64,000 nt of DNA from Tupaia tana (GCA_026018925.1 JAKSZU010000002.1:55953837-56017836), one strand, 5' to 3'; positions 11,365 through 23,266 are shown, numbered from the stretch's first letter. Made by a program: numbers and translations. Notes: generated by a model from the letters alone, not told the origin.

Positions 11365-11952
11365 TCTACAGCAGCCCAGACATCATGAGGCAGGGAGATG
11401 GGACTGGTGTTTTCTTAACTCTTATTGCATCTTTTCAACCACTTCACCTTAGAAATGAATGACATCCAATTTTTCCCAGCTAGTACGCAGCATATGAGGT
11501 TGGCATTGACATTGCTGTACAGCCTGCCTGTGCTCAGGGAGAGAATTTGAGGATGAAAGAGAAGATCAGTATGAGGTTAGTGTCCATGGCAACCATAGAA
11601 ATGTATACATAAGGCTCTCTGATTGCCAAGAGGAAAATCATTAATAACTCACTTTTGTTACTCTTACTACTCTTATTATTCTTACTACTTGTTAGTCTCA
11701 CTGCTTCTTTCCCCACCCATCAATTGTCTCATCACTCTCATTACTACAGAAAGCGTGGACACCTGAGGGACCAGCATAAGCTACAAGTGCCAAAAAGCTT
11801 AGCCAGGAAAAACCCAAGCTAAATGATCCCATCACAGAATTTCTAGTGCTTACATATGCACAAGGTATAATGCTCCAGTTTGTAAAACCTGTATATTACG
11901 TGTTAATTTACTGATTTACTTTGGAGCTTTTTTTTTTTTTTAAAGCATTTGC
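11365..11952. other. Unique intergenic sequence
   Basis: Includes a 'ctcttactactcttattattcttactact' CT/AT-rich stretch at 11660-11690. No gene seen. Confidence 0.4.
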
Positions 11953-12205
11953 GGGGACCAGCAATTGGCGTAATGGCTATGCCACTGGACTCCTATGAAG
12001 TCAACTGTGGTTCGAGTCCCAGACCCGGTGGCTTAAACTCACGCCAGGTGCATGTGCCGAAGATCCCAAGAAGAGACTGGAGGAGAAGGGATTGTGGCAT
12101 GGCCATCCCCCTGGGGGGTGATTTCTTGCTTTCTATCTCTCTGTCTGCCTCTTTTTCTGGTGAGCGCACACATCCTATAGCAAAAAATCTCTCCAAAAAA
12201 TAAAA
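11953..12205 (+). mobile_element. tRNA-SINE, long form
   Basis: Full head with B-box 'ggttcgagtcc'; the 'cgtgcgtgcc' part is shortened to 'catgtgccgaag'. Short tail; imperfect TSD around 'gcattt'. Confidence 0.92.
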
Positions 12206-13191
12206 TTTTCAAAAAGGCATTTTTGCATTCTTGAAAACAGTCCTAAAATCTAATGGTCTTCTTACATATCTCAAATAAATATTAATTATAATGTAATGCT
12301 GATTTAAGGTCAGCACATTTTTGTAAGCTGTCCCCCCCGCAAAAAAAAAAAAAAAGGGAAAAGAAAAAGCCTTCCTTTTCCATAAAGCCTTTTAAGTTTC
12401 TTTGCCACCTATTAGATTTATAGCTGATTCGTCCGAAGCTGACTGTAACTTTGACCCACAGAGAGCAATAACAGAGTGTGAATTTTTCGGAAGGCCCTAG
12501 CACTGTGTTTTTTGGACAAAGTCAGGATCTCTTACCAAGAACAACTCTAAGAAATGCTGCCAAGCTAATGCCTATGGTTAAAGTAATTCCCCCAGCACCC
12601 TCTCTTTCTTCTTTCTTGCGATTATTGCTCTAGGGTTACCGTACTTGCCTCTAGCAGTTATCAAATCCAATGCCATTCCATCTGATCACAAAAAAACTGC
12701 ATCCCAAGATGGTGCTCTTGAGCTGTGGTGAAACTCATCTCAGCCAGACACTGGGGTTCACAGTGAAGTGGTGGAGGAGAAGAGTGCCACTACGAGCCAC
12801 CAGGGTGCAGCACCTCAGAGTGGCAGAATTCCTGTAGGAAATCCCATCTGCACAGCTCGCTCTAGGAACCAGTATCAGCTCCTCCAGGTCCTGCGCAGGC
12901 ATTCCGAACTCCCCAGGCAGGCTCCACACAGCTCAGGCTCAGTTACTGCCAGCACTATTTATCGGGGAGTAGATAACTGAAACAAGCAGGAATTGGGCAT
13001 CTCTCTCCATGCAGATTTCAGTTTTTAAGAATCAATCAGCAATACAAACTGCTGTAACAGCAGAGAGCATATTTTGTTCTAAAATGAGACTCATATTTAG
13101 AACATGCCAAATAGGAACACATTGACAGAGATCAGAAATGTCAGAAAATGTAGATTTTGATTGTGGTCCCTATTTAATACTGTGACTGAAA
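12206..13191. other. Unique sequence, locally GC-richer
   Basis: 12710-12970 has overlapping open frames on both strands (70 and 64 codons) without recognisable homology. It could be an LTR remnant or old retrocopy. A15 run at 12342. Confidence 0.35.
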
Positions 13192-13453
13192 GATTTTTTT
13201 TTTTTGGAGAGGTTTTTGCTAGAGGGTGCGTGTGCTTGCGAGAAAGACAGAGAGAGACACAGAGACAGAAAGCGAGAAATCACCCCCCAGGGGGGATGGC
13301 CACACCACAATCCCTTCTCCATTCTCCTCTCGGGATCTTGGGCATGCACGCACACGTGCCCGGCGTGAGTTGAAGCCACCGGGTCCGGGACTCAAACCAC
13401 TGTCAACTACATGGGAGTCCAGCGACATAGCCATTACACTAACTGCTGGTCCC
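13192..13453 (-). mobile_element. tRNA-SINE, long form, with short TSD
   Basis: Near-consensus copy; 'agattttt' lies on both sides. Three bases fewer than neighbours in 'ctcctccattctcctc'. Confidence 0.93.
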
Positions 13454-13644
13454 GAGATTTTTAAAAAGGGTTAAATGGAAGCCAAAGCCTGATGTAGAAA
13501 TACGAAGTCCTACCACCTGTATAATTGTCATAGATTGTGTTTTATAATCACAAGCGCTGCACCCAACTCAAGGATTTTTGAAGTGTGGGTCTTGGAAGAG
13601 TTGCCTTAGAATCACCTGCATTGATGATTTAAAATAAAGATTTC

Positions 13645-13895
13645 AGGACTAGCAGAGGGCAGAACAGTTACATTGCTGGACTCCCACAAAATTGATTGCA
13701 GTTCGAGTCCCGGACCTAAAAGCTTCAAACTCACGCTGGGTCCTGTGCATGCATGCTGTAAATCCTGAGAGGAGATTGGAGGACAAGGGACTGCAGCATG
13801 GCCATCCTCCCTAGGGGGTAGTTTTTCATTTTCTATCTCTCCAGCAAGTGCATGCACCCTGTAGCAAAAATATCTCATAACTAACTAAATAAATA
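13645..13895 (+). mobile_element. tRNA-SINE, long form, diverged
   Basis: Head 'gactagcagagggcagaacagttac'; B-box 'gttcgagtcc' retained. The CT segment is shortened to 'tatctctccagc'. Confidence 0.85.
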
Positions 13896-13936
13896 AAGAT
13901 TTCAAGGCCCCAAGTTTCTGGAGTTGAGCCAATGAA

Positions 13937-14202
13937 TTTTATTTTATTTTATTTTATTTTATTTTATTTTCAGTTTTTGCTAGAGAGCATGTGTGCTCAC
14001 AAGGGAGAGAGAGAGTAAGAAAGCATGCTCACCCCTTGGGATGGTCATGCCACAATCCCTTCTCCATTTCTCCTTTTGGGATTTTAGATGTGCACACACA
14101 CTCCTGGCATGTTTCTTAAAGCCATGGTCTGTGACTTGAACCACACATTTAGCCATATGAGACCCAGATGCTTAACCACTAGGCTACTGGCTGTCCAGGA
14201 TT
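13937..14202 (-). mobile_element. tRNA-SINE, older subfamily
   Basis: Tail is a (TTTTA)n microsatellite (13937-13968). Head reads 'agccatatgagacccagatgcttaacc', the variant shared with the copy at 1048-1292. Confidence 0.82.
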
Positions 14203-14221
14203 TTCATCTTAAAAATTTTTG

Positions 14222-14490
14222 TTCTAATGTTAGAGAATACATGCATGTAAATGCAAAAGAGTGTAAAAGAGAAAGAGTGCACACGAGGGGAAAATACCCC
14301 CCACGCCCGGTGCCACAGTCCCTTTTCCTCCATCTTGCCCCATCTTGCCATTTTGTCAGGATTCTGGACAGTTGCATGTGACTGGAGTCTTTTTCAAGTC
14401 ACCTGCCAGCACTCAGATCAGAGTGACCATCCAGGATCTGGCTACCTCTGCAAGCATTCAACCACTGCGTTGCCGGCTAACCCTAGAAAT
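14222..14490 (-). mobile_element. tRNA-SINE relic
   Basis: Degraded but collinear: 'agagtgcacacgagg', 'ccttttcctccatcttgcc', 'aggattctggac', 'gcattcaaccactgcgttgccggc'. Confidence 0.55.
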
Positions 14491-14924
14491 TTTCATTTTT
14501 AAGCAGCTCCTTTGATTTGTCTGTTAGTGTCTGAGGAAATCTGTCCTCTGCTTTTTTAGCGAAGGGAACACTGGTTTTATGAGCACTGCCATCACAAATA
14601 CCCACTTGACAGTCTCCTCGTTTTCCCCAGCCCAGGTCACCCTCAGCATGAGACTTCCTCCTGCTGGCTTCTAGCCTGTGTCTGCCAAATGGCTCCTCTC
14701 TCTCCCTAACACAGTGGAGTAGCTGTGGGCGCTTGTGTGCTCAACTTCCTCCCTCAGGGCCCAGGCCTTGGTCCTTCATTTATGTCTACAAGCAGTTCCT
14801 ATTATTATTATTATTTTTTGTTTAAAGGGGGGAAACATTTGAAATCTCAGCCATCAACAAAACAAAAATGCAGCACCGCTAAACTATACCAAAATAGGGA
14901 TTTTGTTGTTGTTATGTTTTGTTT
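14491..14924. other. Unique sequence
   Basis: A (TTA)n run at 14801-14814; no gene seen. Confidence 0.4.
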
Positions 14925-15092
14925 TGGCTTTCGGGCACATGTACTCACCAGAGAGAGAGAAAAAGGGAGAGAGAGAGAAAGTGAGAAATCAAACCCCCAC
15001 CCCTAGGGGGAATGGCCATGCTGCAATCCTTTCTTCTTCACTCTCCCCTTGTGATTATTGAGCATTTATGCACACTTGCCTGGCATGAATTT
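14925..15092 (-). mobile_element. tRNA-SINE, outer copy of a nest, 3' half
   Basis: Older copy whose other half lies at 15341-15437. It is cut after 'cctggcatgaattt' by a younger SINE of the same family and strand. Confidence 0.9.
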
Positions 15093-15340
15093 ATTTTTTT
15101 TGGAGAGGTTTTTGTTATAGGGCATGTGCGCTCACCAGAAAGACAGAGACAGAAAGCAAGAAATCACCTCCCAGGGGGGATGGCCACACTGCAATCCCTT
15201 CTCCTCCATTCTCCTCTCGGGATCTTAGGCACGCACGCATACGCACCTGGCATGAATTTAAGCCACTGGGTCTGGGATTCAAACCGCGGTCGACTACATG
15301 GGAGTCCAGCAACATAGCCATTACGCTAACTGCTGGTTCC
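15093..15340 (-). mobile_element. tRNA-SINE, inner copy, with 14-bp TSD
   Basis: Inserted into the outer SINE. 'cctggcatgaattt' is present at 15079-15092 and 15341-15354 without mismatch. Confidence 0.95.
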
Positions 15341-15437
15341 CCTGGCATGAATTTCAAGCTGCCAGGTCCAGGACTTGAACCATGCAGCGAGCCATGTGAG
15401 ATCCAGAACCCCAACTTCTATGCCACCTGCTGGCCCT
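15341..15437 (-). mobile_element. tRNA-SINE, outer copy, head half
   Basis: Resumes with the TSD and runs through 'gggtccaggacttgaacc'-type B-box sequence to 'ccacctgctggccc'. Confidence 0.9.
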
Positions 15438-15567
15438 ACCAAAGTAGGTTTTAAGCAGTCTTTTTATCCACCAATTCACACAACAAACATGAGGTCGGTG
15501 GCAGGTAGGTAGGCTTTCTCATCTTTTTCATACTTAAAGGAAAATACCATTTAGTTAAGATGCTGGT

Positions 15568-15750
15568 ATTCCTTTTTTTTTGGAGAGATTTTTGCTATAG
15601 AGCATGTGTGCTCACCAGAGAGAGAGAGACAGACAGACAGAAAGCTAGAAATCATCCCGTAGGGGGGATGACCATGCTGCAGTCCCTTCTCTTTTATTCT
15701 CCTCTCAGGATCAGGCATGCTCGCACATGCACGTGCACGCACACACACAC

Positions 15751-15783
<33 letters not shown>

Positions 15784-15878
15784 CGGTGTGAGTTTTAAGT
15801 TTTCATGTCCGAGATTCGAACCGCGGTTGACCATATGTGAGTCCAGCAATGTAACCATTATGCCATTTGCTGGTCTGG
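15568..15878 (-). mobile_element. tRNA-SINE, long form, with (CA)n expansion
   Basis: The CG-rich body has decayed into a (CA)n microsatellite at 15738-15780; head ends 'tgccatttgctggtctgg'. Confidence 0.9.
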
Positions 15879-18800
15879 ATGCTGGTATCACTTTTGTAAA
15901 AAAAAAAAAAAAAAATATGAGAACTGTATCTTTTCAACCAATTTACTTTTGTTCTTGGGGTTTTATTTTTCAACACTTACCGAAATATATTAAAAGCTTT
16001 TTACTAGATTATAAAAATGAGTTAACAACATAGTCCTCAAATAAACTGATCAATTCCTTGTCATTGTGGATGAAATTACTTTGTAATCAGTTTACCACTG
16101 AGAAACCTGATTTGATTTCAGCTTTAAAAGTAATTAAGTGCACTTGGTCGTGGAGTCGCCACCCATATCATATGTAGTCTACTAAAAACCGGTTGTATGT
16201 TAGGGGCCAGCTGGGCCAGCTTTCATTTATTATCTGCTTCTTGGTACTTATGAAAGTAATCATTTCTCAAATATTTCAGAGCCATTTCAGAAGAAAAAAG
16301 AAAGTAACAATAACAGCAGTAGAATCTCATCCCCTCCAGAGAATTAGCAGAGAAATGGGAGCAGAAAGAAAGCAAATGGAAATGTTAGGATTGGGCAAAA
16401 ATATAATGAAAAGTCAAATGTGAATAGGAATAGCGATTGGCGAGAGGGGAAAAGGTTGTGTAGAGGACAAATACATCACTGGAAAACATGTAAACTGAAG
16501 AGCATGCAATCTTGTAAGAAATAAATGTTTTAAGTTCATTTGGATAGTCAATCGGACAAGAATATTGGCACATTACAAAGAGACTTACCAGCACTATGAA
16601 TACATGTTAATGAAAATAGAAATGGTTTATCCTCTACTGTAACACCAGAGGCCACAAAACTACAGAAAGCAGATTCTTCACTGGAAGATACTCTTTACAG
16701 TCTCATTCAAAGATGATATCCACATACTTTATTCTACATTCAATTTTATACACAGAAATAAATTAGAATGAAATTTGTTTCTATACTCACAATATGACAC
16801 CCTGAGAAATCTGAGTCTTATGCCAACTTAGAGCAAAAATCAAAATTGGAAAATTATAGTATAAGAAAAGATCATGAGGAGGGAAGATTAAAAAAAAAAA
16901 GAATCCACAGAAAGACTTGGAGACTTCTGGGGGATGTACGCAGTCAGAGTTTAAGCCATAGGCTACGTAACCACCATCTGGAAGTGGAGAATCCAGCCTG
17001 CCTCACTTAGTGGTAGGAATTTTTCCCACTGGCATCAGCTTTTATTTCTTTTTGCTGAACATCTCTTCTTTTTGCTTTTTCTTGTTGCTGAACATCTCAT
17101 CTCTTTTTCTTTCCTGTTGTACAGTAAAACGAAAGTCTGCTAAACAAGTCTATCCACATGAATCTGACATAGTAGCTTGCATTTCCCAGTGTGTATCATC
17201 TTGTTTTATGGAAGTTATTCATTGCATTCTGAAGACAGAAGACCATTGGTGATCATCAGTGAAGATCCTAACACATGGCAGCCTTCTCCTGACCTTGCAG
17301 TTCAATTTCCAATAAGCCACAGGGTGGTTCAGACAAGACACACGACTGCCATTTGGGAGGGATCTGGGGGCGTATCTTTCTCTTTCCCTTTGCATCTTAT
17401 TTCCTATGGTCACTAATAGAATGTATGTATGGGAGCATCGAGATACCACTGTCTGGTTTTCCTACTAGTGGAGAAAATATTGCTTTCAAGGCTAGATTCT
17501 CAATTCGTGTGATTGTACATCTCTCTACCGTTATCTCAGTTTTATTTCCTAGAAGAAAAAGCAGAGTTCACTAAGGAGGAGGTGGTTTTTGCAGTGATTT
17601 GAACGTAACCTGGGACCATTAGCAGTACATCCATCTGTCAGGTCTGTGGAAGGAGGGAATATGAATGAAGGTACCAGTACTGAAGATGAAGTGTGCCTTG
17701 CAACAGATGTTCGAATTGCAAAGTCTTTTCGGAGGTGTGACATATTCCAGGACAGTGTCAGAACCCAGTGAGAATGGGGCTTTGTGTTTGCAACCTTTTT
17801 CACTATGGGTTACTATGGTTTGAACATTATCAGTTTTTTTTTTGTTTGTTTTTTTTTTTTTTTTTTTTTTTTTAACCAGAATTTAGCAACTTGTGGGATT
17901 TCTTTAGAATTGAGCACTTTGATAACAGCTCATCTACAAAGGAAATTTCCATTGTCAGTTTTTGTTTTGTGTTTGTTTTTAAGAAAGCTCTGAAGCATCA
18001 TTTCATTATTATGTCTATTTCAGGGATACTCCCTCTTTGGAAATGCATTCTTAGTTGTTGTGCGTTCTCCCTCTCCCTTGGGCATGAGGGAGGCTTTGCA
18101 ATATGTTCCTGTGAGACTTCTCAAAAGTGATAAATGAGATTTTTAGCTTTCTCATTCAAACAGTTACTGCCTGAAAAGCCAAGAAGTGGAGTGAGGAGGT
18201 GGAGTTGGAGGTGACAGATTGATGAAGATAAGAAAAAATGAATTTGGAAAGGGAGGGAGGAGCCAACTGATGAAGAGTTGTAAAAACCAGAAAAGCAATT
18301 CTAAATTAGATTTAGAAATGGCAGAATGACAAGGCGACATTTTCTATAGGGAGAAAGTTGCTAGGCTGCCACATTAGAGATAGCCTGGAATTTCTGAAAA
18401 GTGGGAATTCAAAAAGGCTAGAGCAGTGTGATGCTCTCCAGAGGCAGGCATTGAGAAGTTCTTAGAGAAGCCAGTCCAGGGCAGCATCTCTGGAGACATA
18501 TATTTGATTCTGTGTTGTGATTTGGTTAAAACAGCTTGCTTGTTAATAGAAAATTCCCGTAATCGCATGTCAAATATATGAGTCAGATTTAAAGTCATGG
18601 AGAACTGACCACAGGAACTGTTGCATGAATTTCAGATTTGGAAAGACCCCTCACTCATAGCCCCCTTACCTATAGTCAGGCCGCATTACATTTAGCTGTC
18701 TGGCTTCTGAAACTTGATTAGAAAGGAATGATCCATCCCTTCAACTCTCACTATCTCAAGGCATCCTTCTTACCGTCACTTAGGTATGGCAAGATCAAAG

Positions 18801-20100
18801 GAAAACAACTGGAAATCTATTGTACATCAGGACTGGATGGAGAACATGGATGTCCAGGTTCCCTGACTTTCTGGGCTTCCATGGGTCTATCTTTGTGCCT
18901 AACATGAAGCTGTTGCTATACCTCCCCTACTCCCCAGCATCCCAAGTTCCTGTTAGCCTCTGGAAAGTTCAATTGCCTTTAAATCTTATAATGCCCAGGG
19001 TGAGGGAGCTAAACAAGCCTTGGCTCCCCACCAGCTCCGTGGTTTCTACTGAGAGCTAAATGAAATAATTTACACAAATGTGCTTTGTAAAATAATATAG
19101 GTACAGTCCTTTTTAGGTATGATATATAGGTATAATTATAATGCCTTTTTAAAAAAAGTCTCACTCCACACCTTCTCTTGCTTCTCTCTCTCTCTCTCTC
19201 TCATGTGTACATATGATTGCCTGAGCATGTGAGTCTGGGTAAGAATATTTTCAAGGTTTCATCAGAAAAATTTCTTTCTATGCTATGCTAGAATTTTTAT
19301 AGAGTCCAGAATCCAATGAGTACCATTGTCCATTTACAAATGATAGTCAACTCTTCAGTATACACAAAGAGCAACGCATATTGAACAGAACAGGAAATGG
19401 AGAAAGCGCTTTTATAATGAGCATCTTTTTTCATCAGCCTCAGCATTCTCAGGACAAATTGAATTCAGTAATCCCCATAAGGCCTAAAGATGAACTTATT
19501 TTTTAAAACAAAGAGGAACTCAGTGCCAGCATTGTGCAAGAATATTACTGCTATTCCTTTTATTATCATATATACCTTTCCATCGAAAAGCCAAAGGCAT
19601 TTTACAAAATCTGAGTGATTCTCACTATATCCCTTTAGGCTGAGTACACGTCATTACAAACAATAAATAATGACTGCCCTTTATTCTGAAATCTCTTCTA
19701 CAGAAGTTATTAACAACAGACTGGATAGTCATGATTCATGGATTTTAAAGGGAGTTTATTTCACGGGAGTTAGAGAAGATGGTGGGTTATCATGGGTTTC
19801 TATCCATTGGAATTGTTTTGATTCAAGAAGCTAATTTATCAGAACAGCTCTAGTGTACTTAAAAAATGTCTCTCATAATAATTAAATTTTTTTAGATTAA
19901 AAGAAGTATAGACTATGACCACATCACATAAAGTAAATATGAAACAAGTATCTAATTTACTGGCTCACTGCAGATCTTGGAACTAGATAATGCAACTATT
20001 TATGGGTGTATCTTCTGACTGGGTTGATTTGATTTAGTGGTTTAGTAAAGATGTCAATCACACTACCTGACTGATCTAGATACTTGCTTCTGAGAAATAT
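15879..20100. other. SINE-free unique stretch (about 4.2 kb)
   Basis: No recent insertions, no coding frame over 84 codons with any family resemblance. Includes a long T run (17829-17873), a (TC)n at 19182-19202, and TAAT-containing AT-rich parts. 'taattaagtgcacttgg' near 16130 has the look of conserved non-coding sequence. Two 'ttgctgaacatctc' copies lie at 17052 and 17086. Confidence 0.45.
17829..17873. repeat. Poly(T) tract with single G/TTTG interruptions
   Basis: About 45 bases of T with 'gtttg'. Could be the tail of a minus-strand insertion that left no other trace. Confidence 0.8.
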
Positions 20101-20740
20101 GATGTCATTGTCATGTCCTATTGAAGGAAGAGCCCTGGCAGTCACTTTTGGTACCATGTGTCCACACCTCTCTGGTCATAACTGGTTGGAAAAAGGTGGC
20201 CCTGACCCAAGGACAGTCAATGTATGGGTTAGTTAGTGACCAATGCTTGAAAGGTGATCTGAGCCAATCACAGTCTCTCTCGGACATTTTAAGTGGGATA
20301 TTCCAAGAGAAGGACAGAGTGAGCAGTGGAAAGAGAAAGTGAAAAAGCGTGAGGTAGAGATTGGGGTGGACTGGGTGTAAGTGAGGTAAAACTACACACG
20401 AGTTATAGTTATGAGTTAGCAGATACTTCAAGACAGAACCAAACAACAGATTAAAGGGCGAAGAAGCAAGTTCATAGAAAGAGAAACCAGGTGAAGCCTG
20501 TGGAGAAGAGCTGGCGCCTTGTAAATTGTGGAGCACTGTGGCACACGTGTACACTGCCGAGAGGGCCAGAGGAGTCTTGGAGTAAGACCCACCCTTCGGT
20601 TTAGTCCCTACTCTGGCTCCTGTTTCTGTATATCTGTGACATTCCTTTTATCACCCTTGCAGGTTCTCAACACCCTGACTGTGTTGAGTCTGTGTCTTTG
20701 TTCCTGAAAATGAAGTCTCCTTAAACAGTAACCCTCCAAC
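20101..20740. other. Possible LTR-like ancient repeat
   Basis: 'ccctgacccaaggacagtcaatg' and 'gagccaatcacagtctctc' resemble the CCAAT-rich promoter part of ERV LTRs. A 147-codon minus-strand frame (20554-20111) has no recognisable domain. Low certainty. Confidence 0.25.
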
Positions 20741-20744
20741 CTAT

Positions 20745-21025
20745 TTATTCATTAATAAATACTTAACCAAGGAAATCTACTGGTATTGTTGGTTAATGAT
20801 ATAGAAAGATAGTGATTTTTGATCATATAGTTGACGTGAAAGATTTTTGTGTAGAAAGAGAATGGACTAAATTGAATGATTTAATCACTGAACACCTGGT
20901 TCCTGCTCGTCTCTTTAGAGAGAATGGCACTTCTGGGTCTAGATAAGTTACAATCTTTTTGGTTTTCTTGAGGAAGGGAGTGGTTTAAACACCAATGATG
21001 TCTTTTTTTTCTTTCATTAGTGATT
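20745..21025. repeat. Local duplication A, copy 1
   Basis: Collinear with 22110-22370: both contain 'agtgatttttgatcatat', 'gactaaattgaatgatt' and 'cttgaggaagggagtg', in the same order and spacing. Diverged by substitutions and small indels. Confidence 0.85.
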
Positions 21026-21280
21026 ATTTAAAATTATTTAACCGGATACATCTGTTTTTCAGTGTCCACTTTACCAGCATATGGCTGCAAGCCATGGCCA
21101 TTCACTTAAAACAACAACAACAACAACAAAAACAAATAACAACAGAATACTTCTGCTCAGGAAATCTTCTGACAAACATCGAGAGTAATGTCTGCTCTGT
21201 AGATGTTTTACTCTTTAACAGCCTAATTACATCTTTGAGTTCCCAAGCAAGATCAGGTGTTATCCTAATAAAAAAGGCAT

Positions 21281-21535
21281 GAAGGTGGCATGGAAGTTAA
21301 AGTGCTGGACCCCACATGGCTGATCACGCAGTTAGAGTCCCACACCCTGGATGCTTGAAATTACACTACGAATGTGTCCATGCGTGTCCAGAGTCCCAAG
21401 AGGAGATGGGAGAAAAAGAGTTTGCAGTATGGCCATCTGCCCTGATGTGATTTTTTACTTTCTCTCTCTGTCTCTCTCTGGCAAGGGCATATGCCCTATA
21501 GGGGAAAGAAAGAAAGAAAGAAAAAAAAAAAAAGC
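21281..21535 (+). mobile_element. tRNA-SINE, diverged
   Basis: Head shortened ('gcatgaaggtggcatgg'); body 'catgcgtgtccagagtcccaagaggag'; tail became (GAAA)n at 21506-21522. Confidence 0.82.
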
Positions 21536-21880
21536 ATGGATATGAGTGATTCATGGACTCTCAGTGTATTCTCTTTCTTGCTAGCTTTTTTTTCTTATAC
21601 CCAGTTATATTATATTGCTGTCCCCATTAGTATTACAACGTGTACTCAAAACCAACCGGCAATTTATGCTACTCTTTATTCTTCTCCCCAAATACTACTT
21701 CTAGACCCCGGCTATTTCCTTTGGCCATCTGATAGTCAAAAGCCATGCAACCATCTCTCATTATTGTTCTTTGACTTTGATTAATGATCTTTTAAAAAAT
21801 TACTATATAGAGCTGTCACAATTGAAAAATAAACCTAGAAGGACTCATATTAAAATATTCTCTATATTTTTAATGTTTAT
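21536..21880. other. Unique AT-rich sequence
   Basis: No gene or named repeat seen. Confidence 0.4.
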
Positions 21881-21957
21881 TCCCTTTCATATTATTTATT
21901 AAACAATTAAATTACTTTAGTCCCTTTCATATTATTTATTAAACAATTAAATTACTA
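21881..21957. repeat. Exact 40-bp tandem duplication
   Basis: 'tccctttcatattatttatt' begins at 21881 and again at 21921. The first 36 bases of each unit are identical, so the event is young compared with the flanks. Confidence 0.95.
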
Positions 21958-22109
21958 TTAGCAGACAGTATTTGTAAGGTATAAAGTGCAAATGTCTATG
22001 ATATCTGATAAGTGTATTTTGTTGATAGAATTTAATTTAAATACTCATTGTTGATTGATCCTTTTACCCATGGAAAACAAAATAACATGGGTGCGCGTTA
22101 TACCCACTT

Positions 22110-22370
22110 AGATTAATTAATACATTTATTCAAGAAAATACAATGGTATTATGAGTTGATGATACAGATAGAAAGTGATTTTTGATCATATGGTCAGTGT
22201 GAAAGATACTTGTGTAGAAATAGAACAGACTAAATTGAATGATTTTATTCTTGCCTGCCTCTTTAGAAAGAATAACACTTCTGAGTCTGGATGAGTTACA
22301 GTCTTTTCCGTTTCCTTGAGGAAGGGAGTGATTTGAACACCAATAATTTTTTTCATTAAAATTATTTATA
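22110..22370. repeat. Local duplication A, copy 2
   Basis: Partner of 20745-21025, about 1.36 kb away, same orientation. It lacks the 'acacctggttcctgctcg' segment of copy 1. Confidence 0.85.
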
Positions 22371-22395
22371 TATATTTTTTAATTAAAAAAATTTG

Positions 22396-22525
22396 GGGGA
22401 CCAGCAGGTGGTGTAGTGGTTAAAAGGGCGCTGGACCCCCACATGGCTGACCGTGGTTTAAGTCTCAGTCCTGGTGGTTTGCTTTCTCACACTCTCTCAC
22501 TCTGTCCCTCTGGTCAAATTAAACG
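22396..22525 (+). mobile_element. tRNA-SINE, short form
   Basis: 'gggggaccagcaggtggtgtagtgg' to 'ggtcaaattaaacg'; the tail has turned into the adjoining purine microsatellite. Confidence 0.9.
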
Positions 22526-22564
<39 letters not shown>

Positions 22565-22656
22565 AAAAGAGAGAGAGAAAAAGAGAAAAAGAAAAAGAAA
22601 GAAAGAAAAAGAGAAAGGAAGGAAAGAAGGGAGGGAAGGAGGAAGGAAGGAAGAAA
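22524..22656. repeat. (GA)n/(GAAA)n/(GGAA)n microsatellite
   Basis: Pure purine tract of about 130 bases grown from a SINE tail. It makes long open frames rich in E, K and R that are not genes. Confidence 0.97.
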
Positions 22657-22669
22657 TGTAAATAAAATA

Positions 22670-22929
22670 GGTTTTTTTTGGAGAGGTTTTCGCTATAGGG
22701 TGCCTGCGCTCGCCAGACAGGCAGAGAGAGACAGAGAGACAGAAAGCGAGAAATCACTCCCCAGGGGGGATGGTCACGCCGCAATCCCTTCTCCTCCATT
22801 CTCCTCTCGGGATCTTGGGCACGCACGCACACGTGCCCAGCGTGTTTTAAGCCACTGGGTCCGGGTCGCAAACCGCGGTCGACTATGTGGGAGTCCAGCG
22901 ACATAGCCATTACGCTAACTGCTGGTTCC
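22670..22929 (-). mobile_element. tRNA-SINE, long form, with TSD
   Basis: 'aataaaata' on both sides (22661-22669, 22930-22938). CpG-rich, near consensus; the B-box is changed to 'gggtcgcaaacc'. Confidence 0.94.
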
Positions 22930-22965
22930 CAATAAAATAATTTTTAAAAACATTTTTAATTAAAG

Positions 22966-23266
22966 AAAAATTTTAATTTGCTAAGGGCACACACACTCTC
23001 TGGAAATAGAGAGAAAAAGACAAAGCATCCCTCCTCCCTGCCTCTCCACACCACCCCTCCCTCCTAGGGAGATGACCACACCACAATTCTTTTATTTATT
23101 TTTTTTTTCACACCACAATTCTTCTCCTTCATTCTTTTCTTGGAATTTTGGGCATACACACACATGCACCCTGTGGGTATTTTCAAGCTGCAGGGTCCAG
23201 AACTCAAACCTCATAGTAGGCCATGTGAGAGCTAGCCTTCTTAACCTATGTGCCTGTCTGGTCCTA
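22966..23266 (-). mobile_element. tRNA-SINE, old copy, with internal T-rich insertion
   Basis: Body 'gggcacacacactctctgg' to head 'ttaacctatgtgcctgtctggtcc'. A 15-bp direct repeat inside it (23077-23091, 23109-23123) brackets 17 T-rich bases. Confidence 0.8.

Noticed and set aside
15738-15780. CRISPR-like regular repeats
   Set aside because: Simple (CA)n; there are no spaced repeats with unique spacers anywhere in the window.
1-20000. Search for the HDAC2 promoter or first exon expected to the left of HS3ST5
   Set aside because: No CpG island or HDAC2-like coding sequence is visible; it probably lies beyond the left edge.
20111-20554. 147-codon minus-strand frame
   Set aside because: No recognisable domain, inside LTR-like sequence; treated as chance.
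22524-22656. Arg/Glu/Lys-rich frames
   Set aside because: Pure purine microsatellite.
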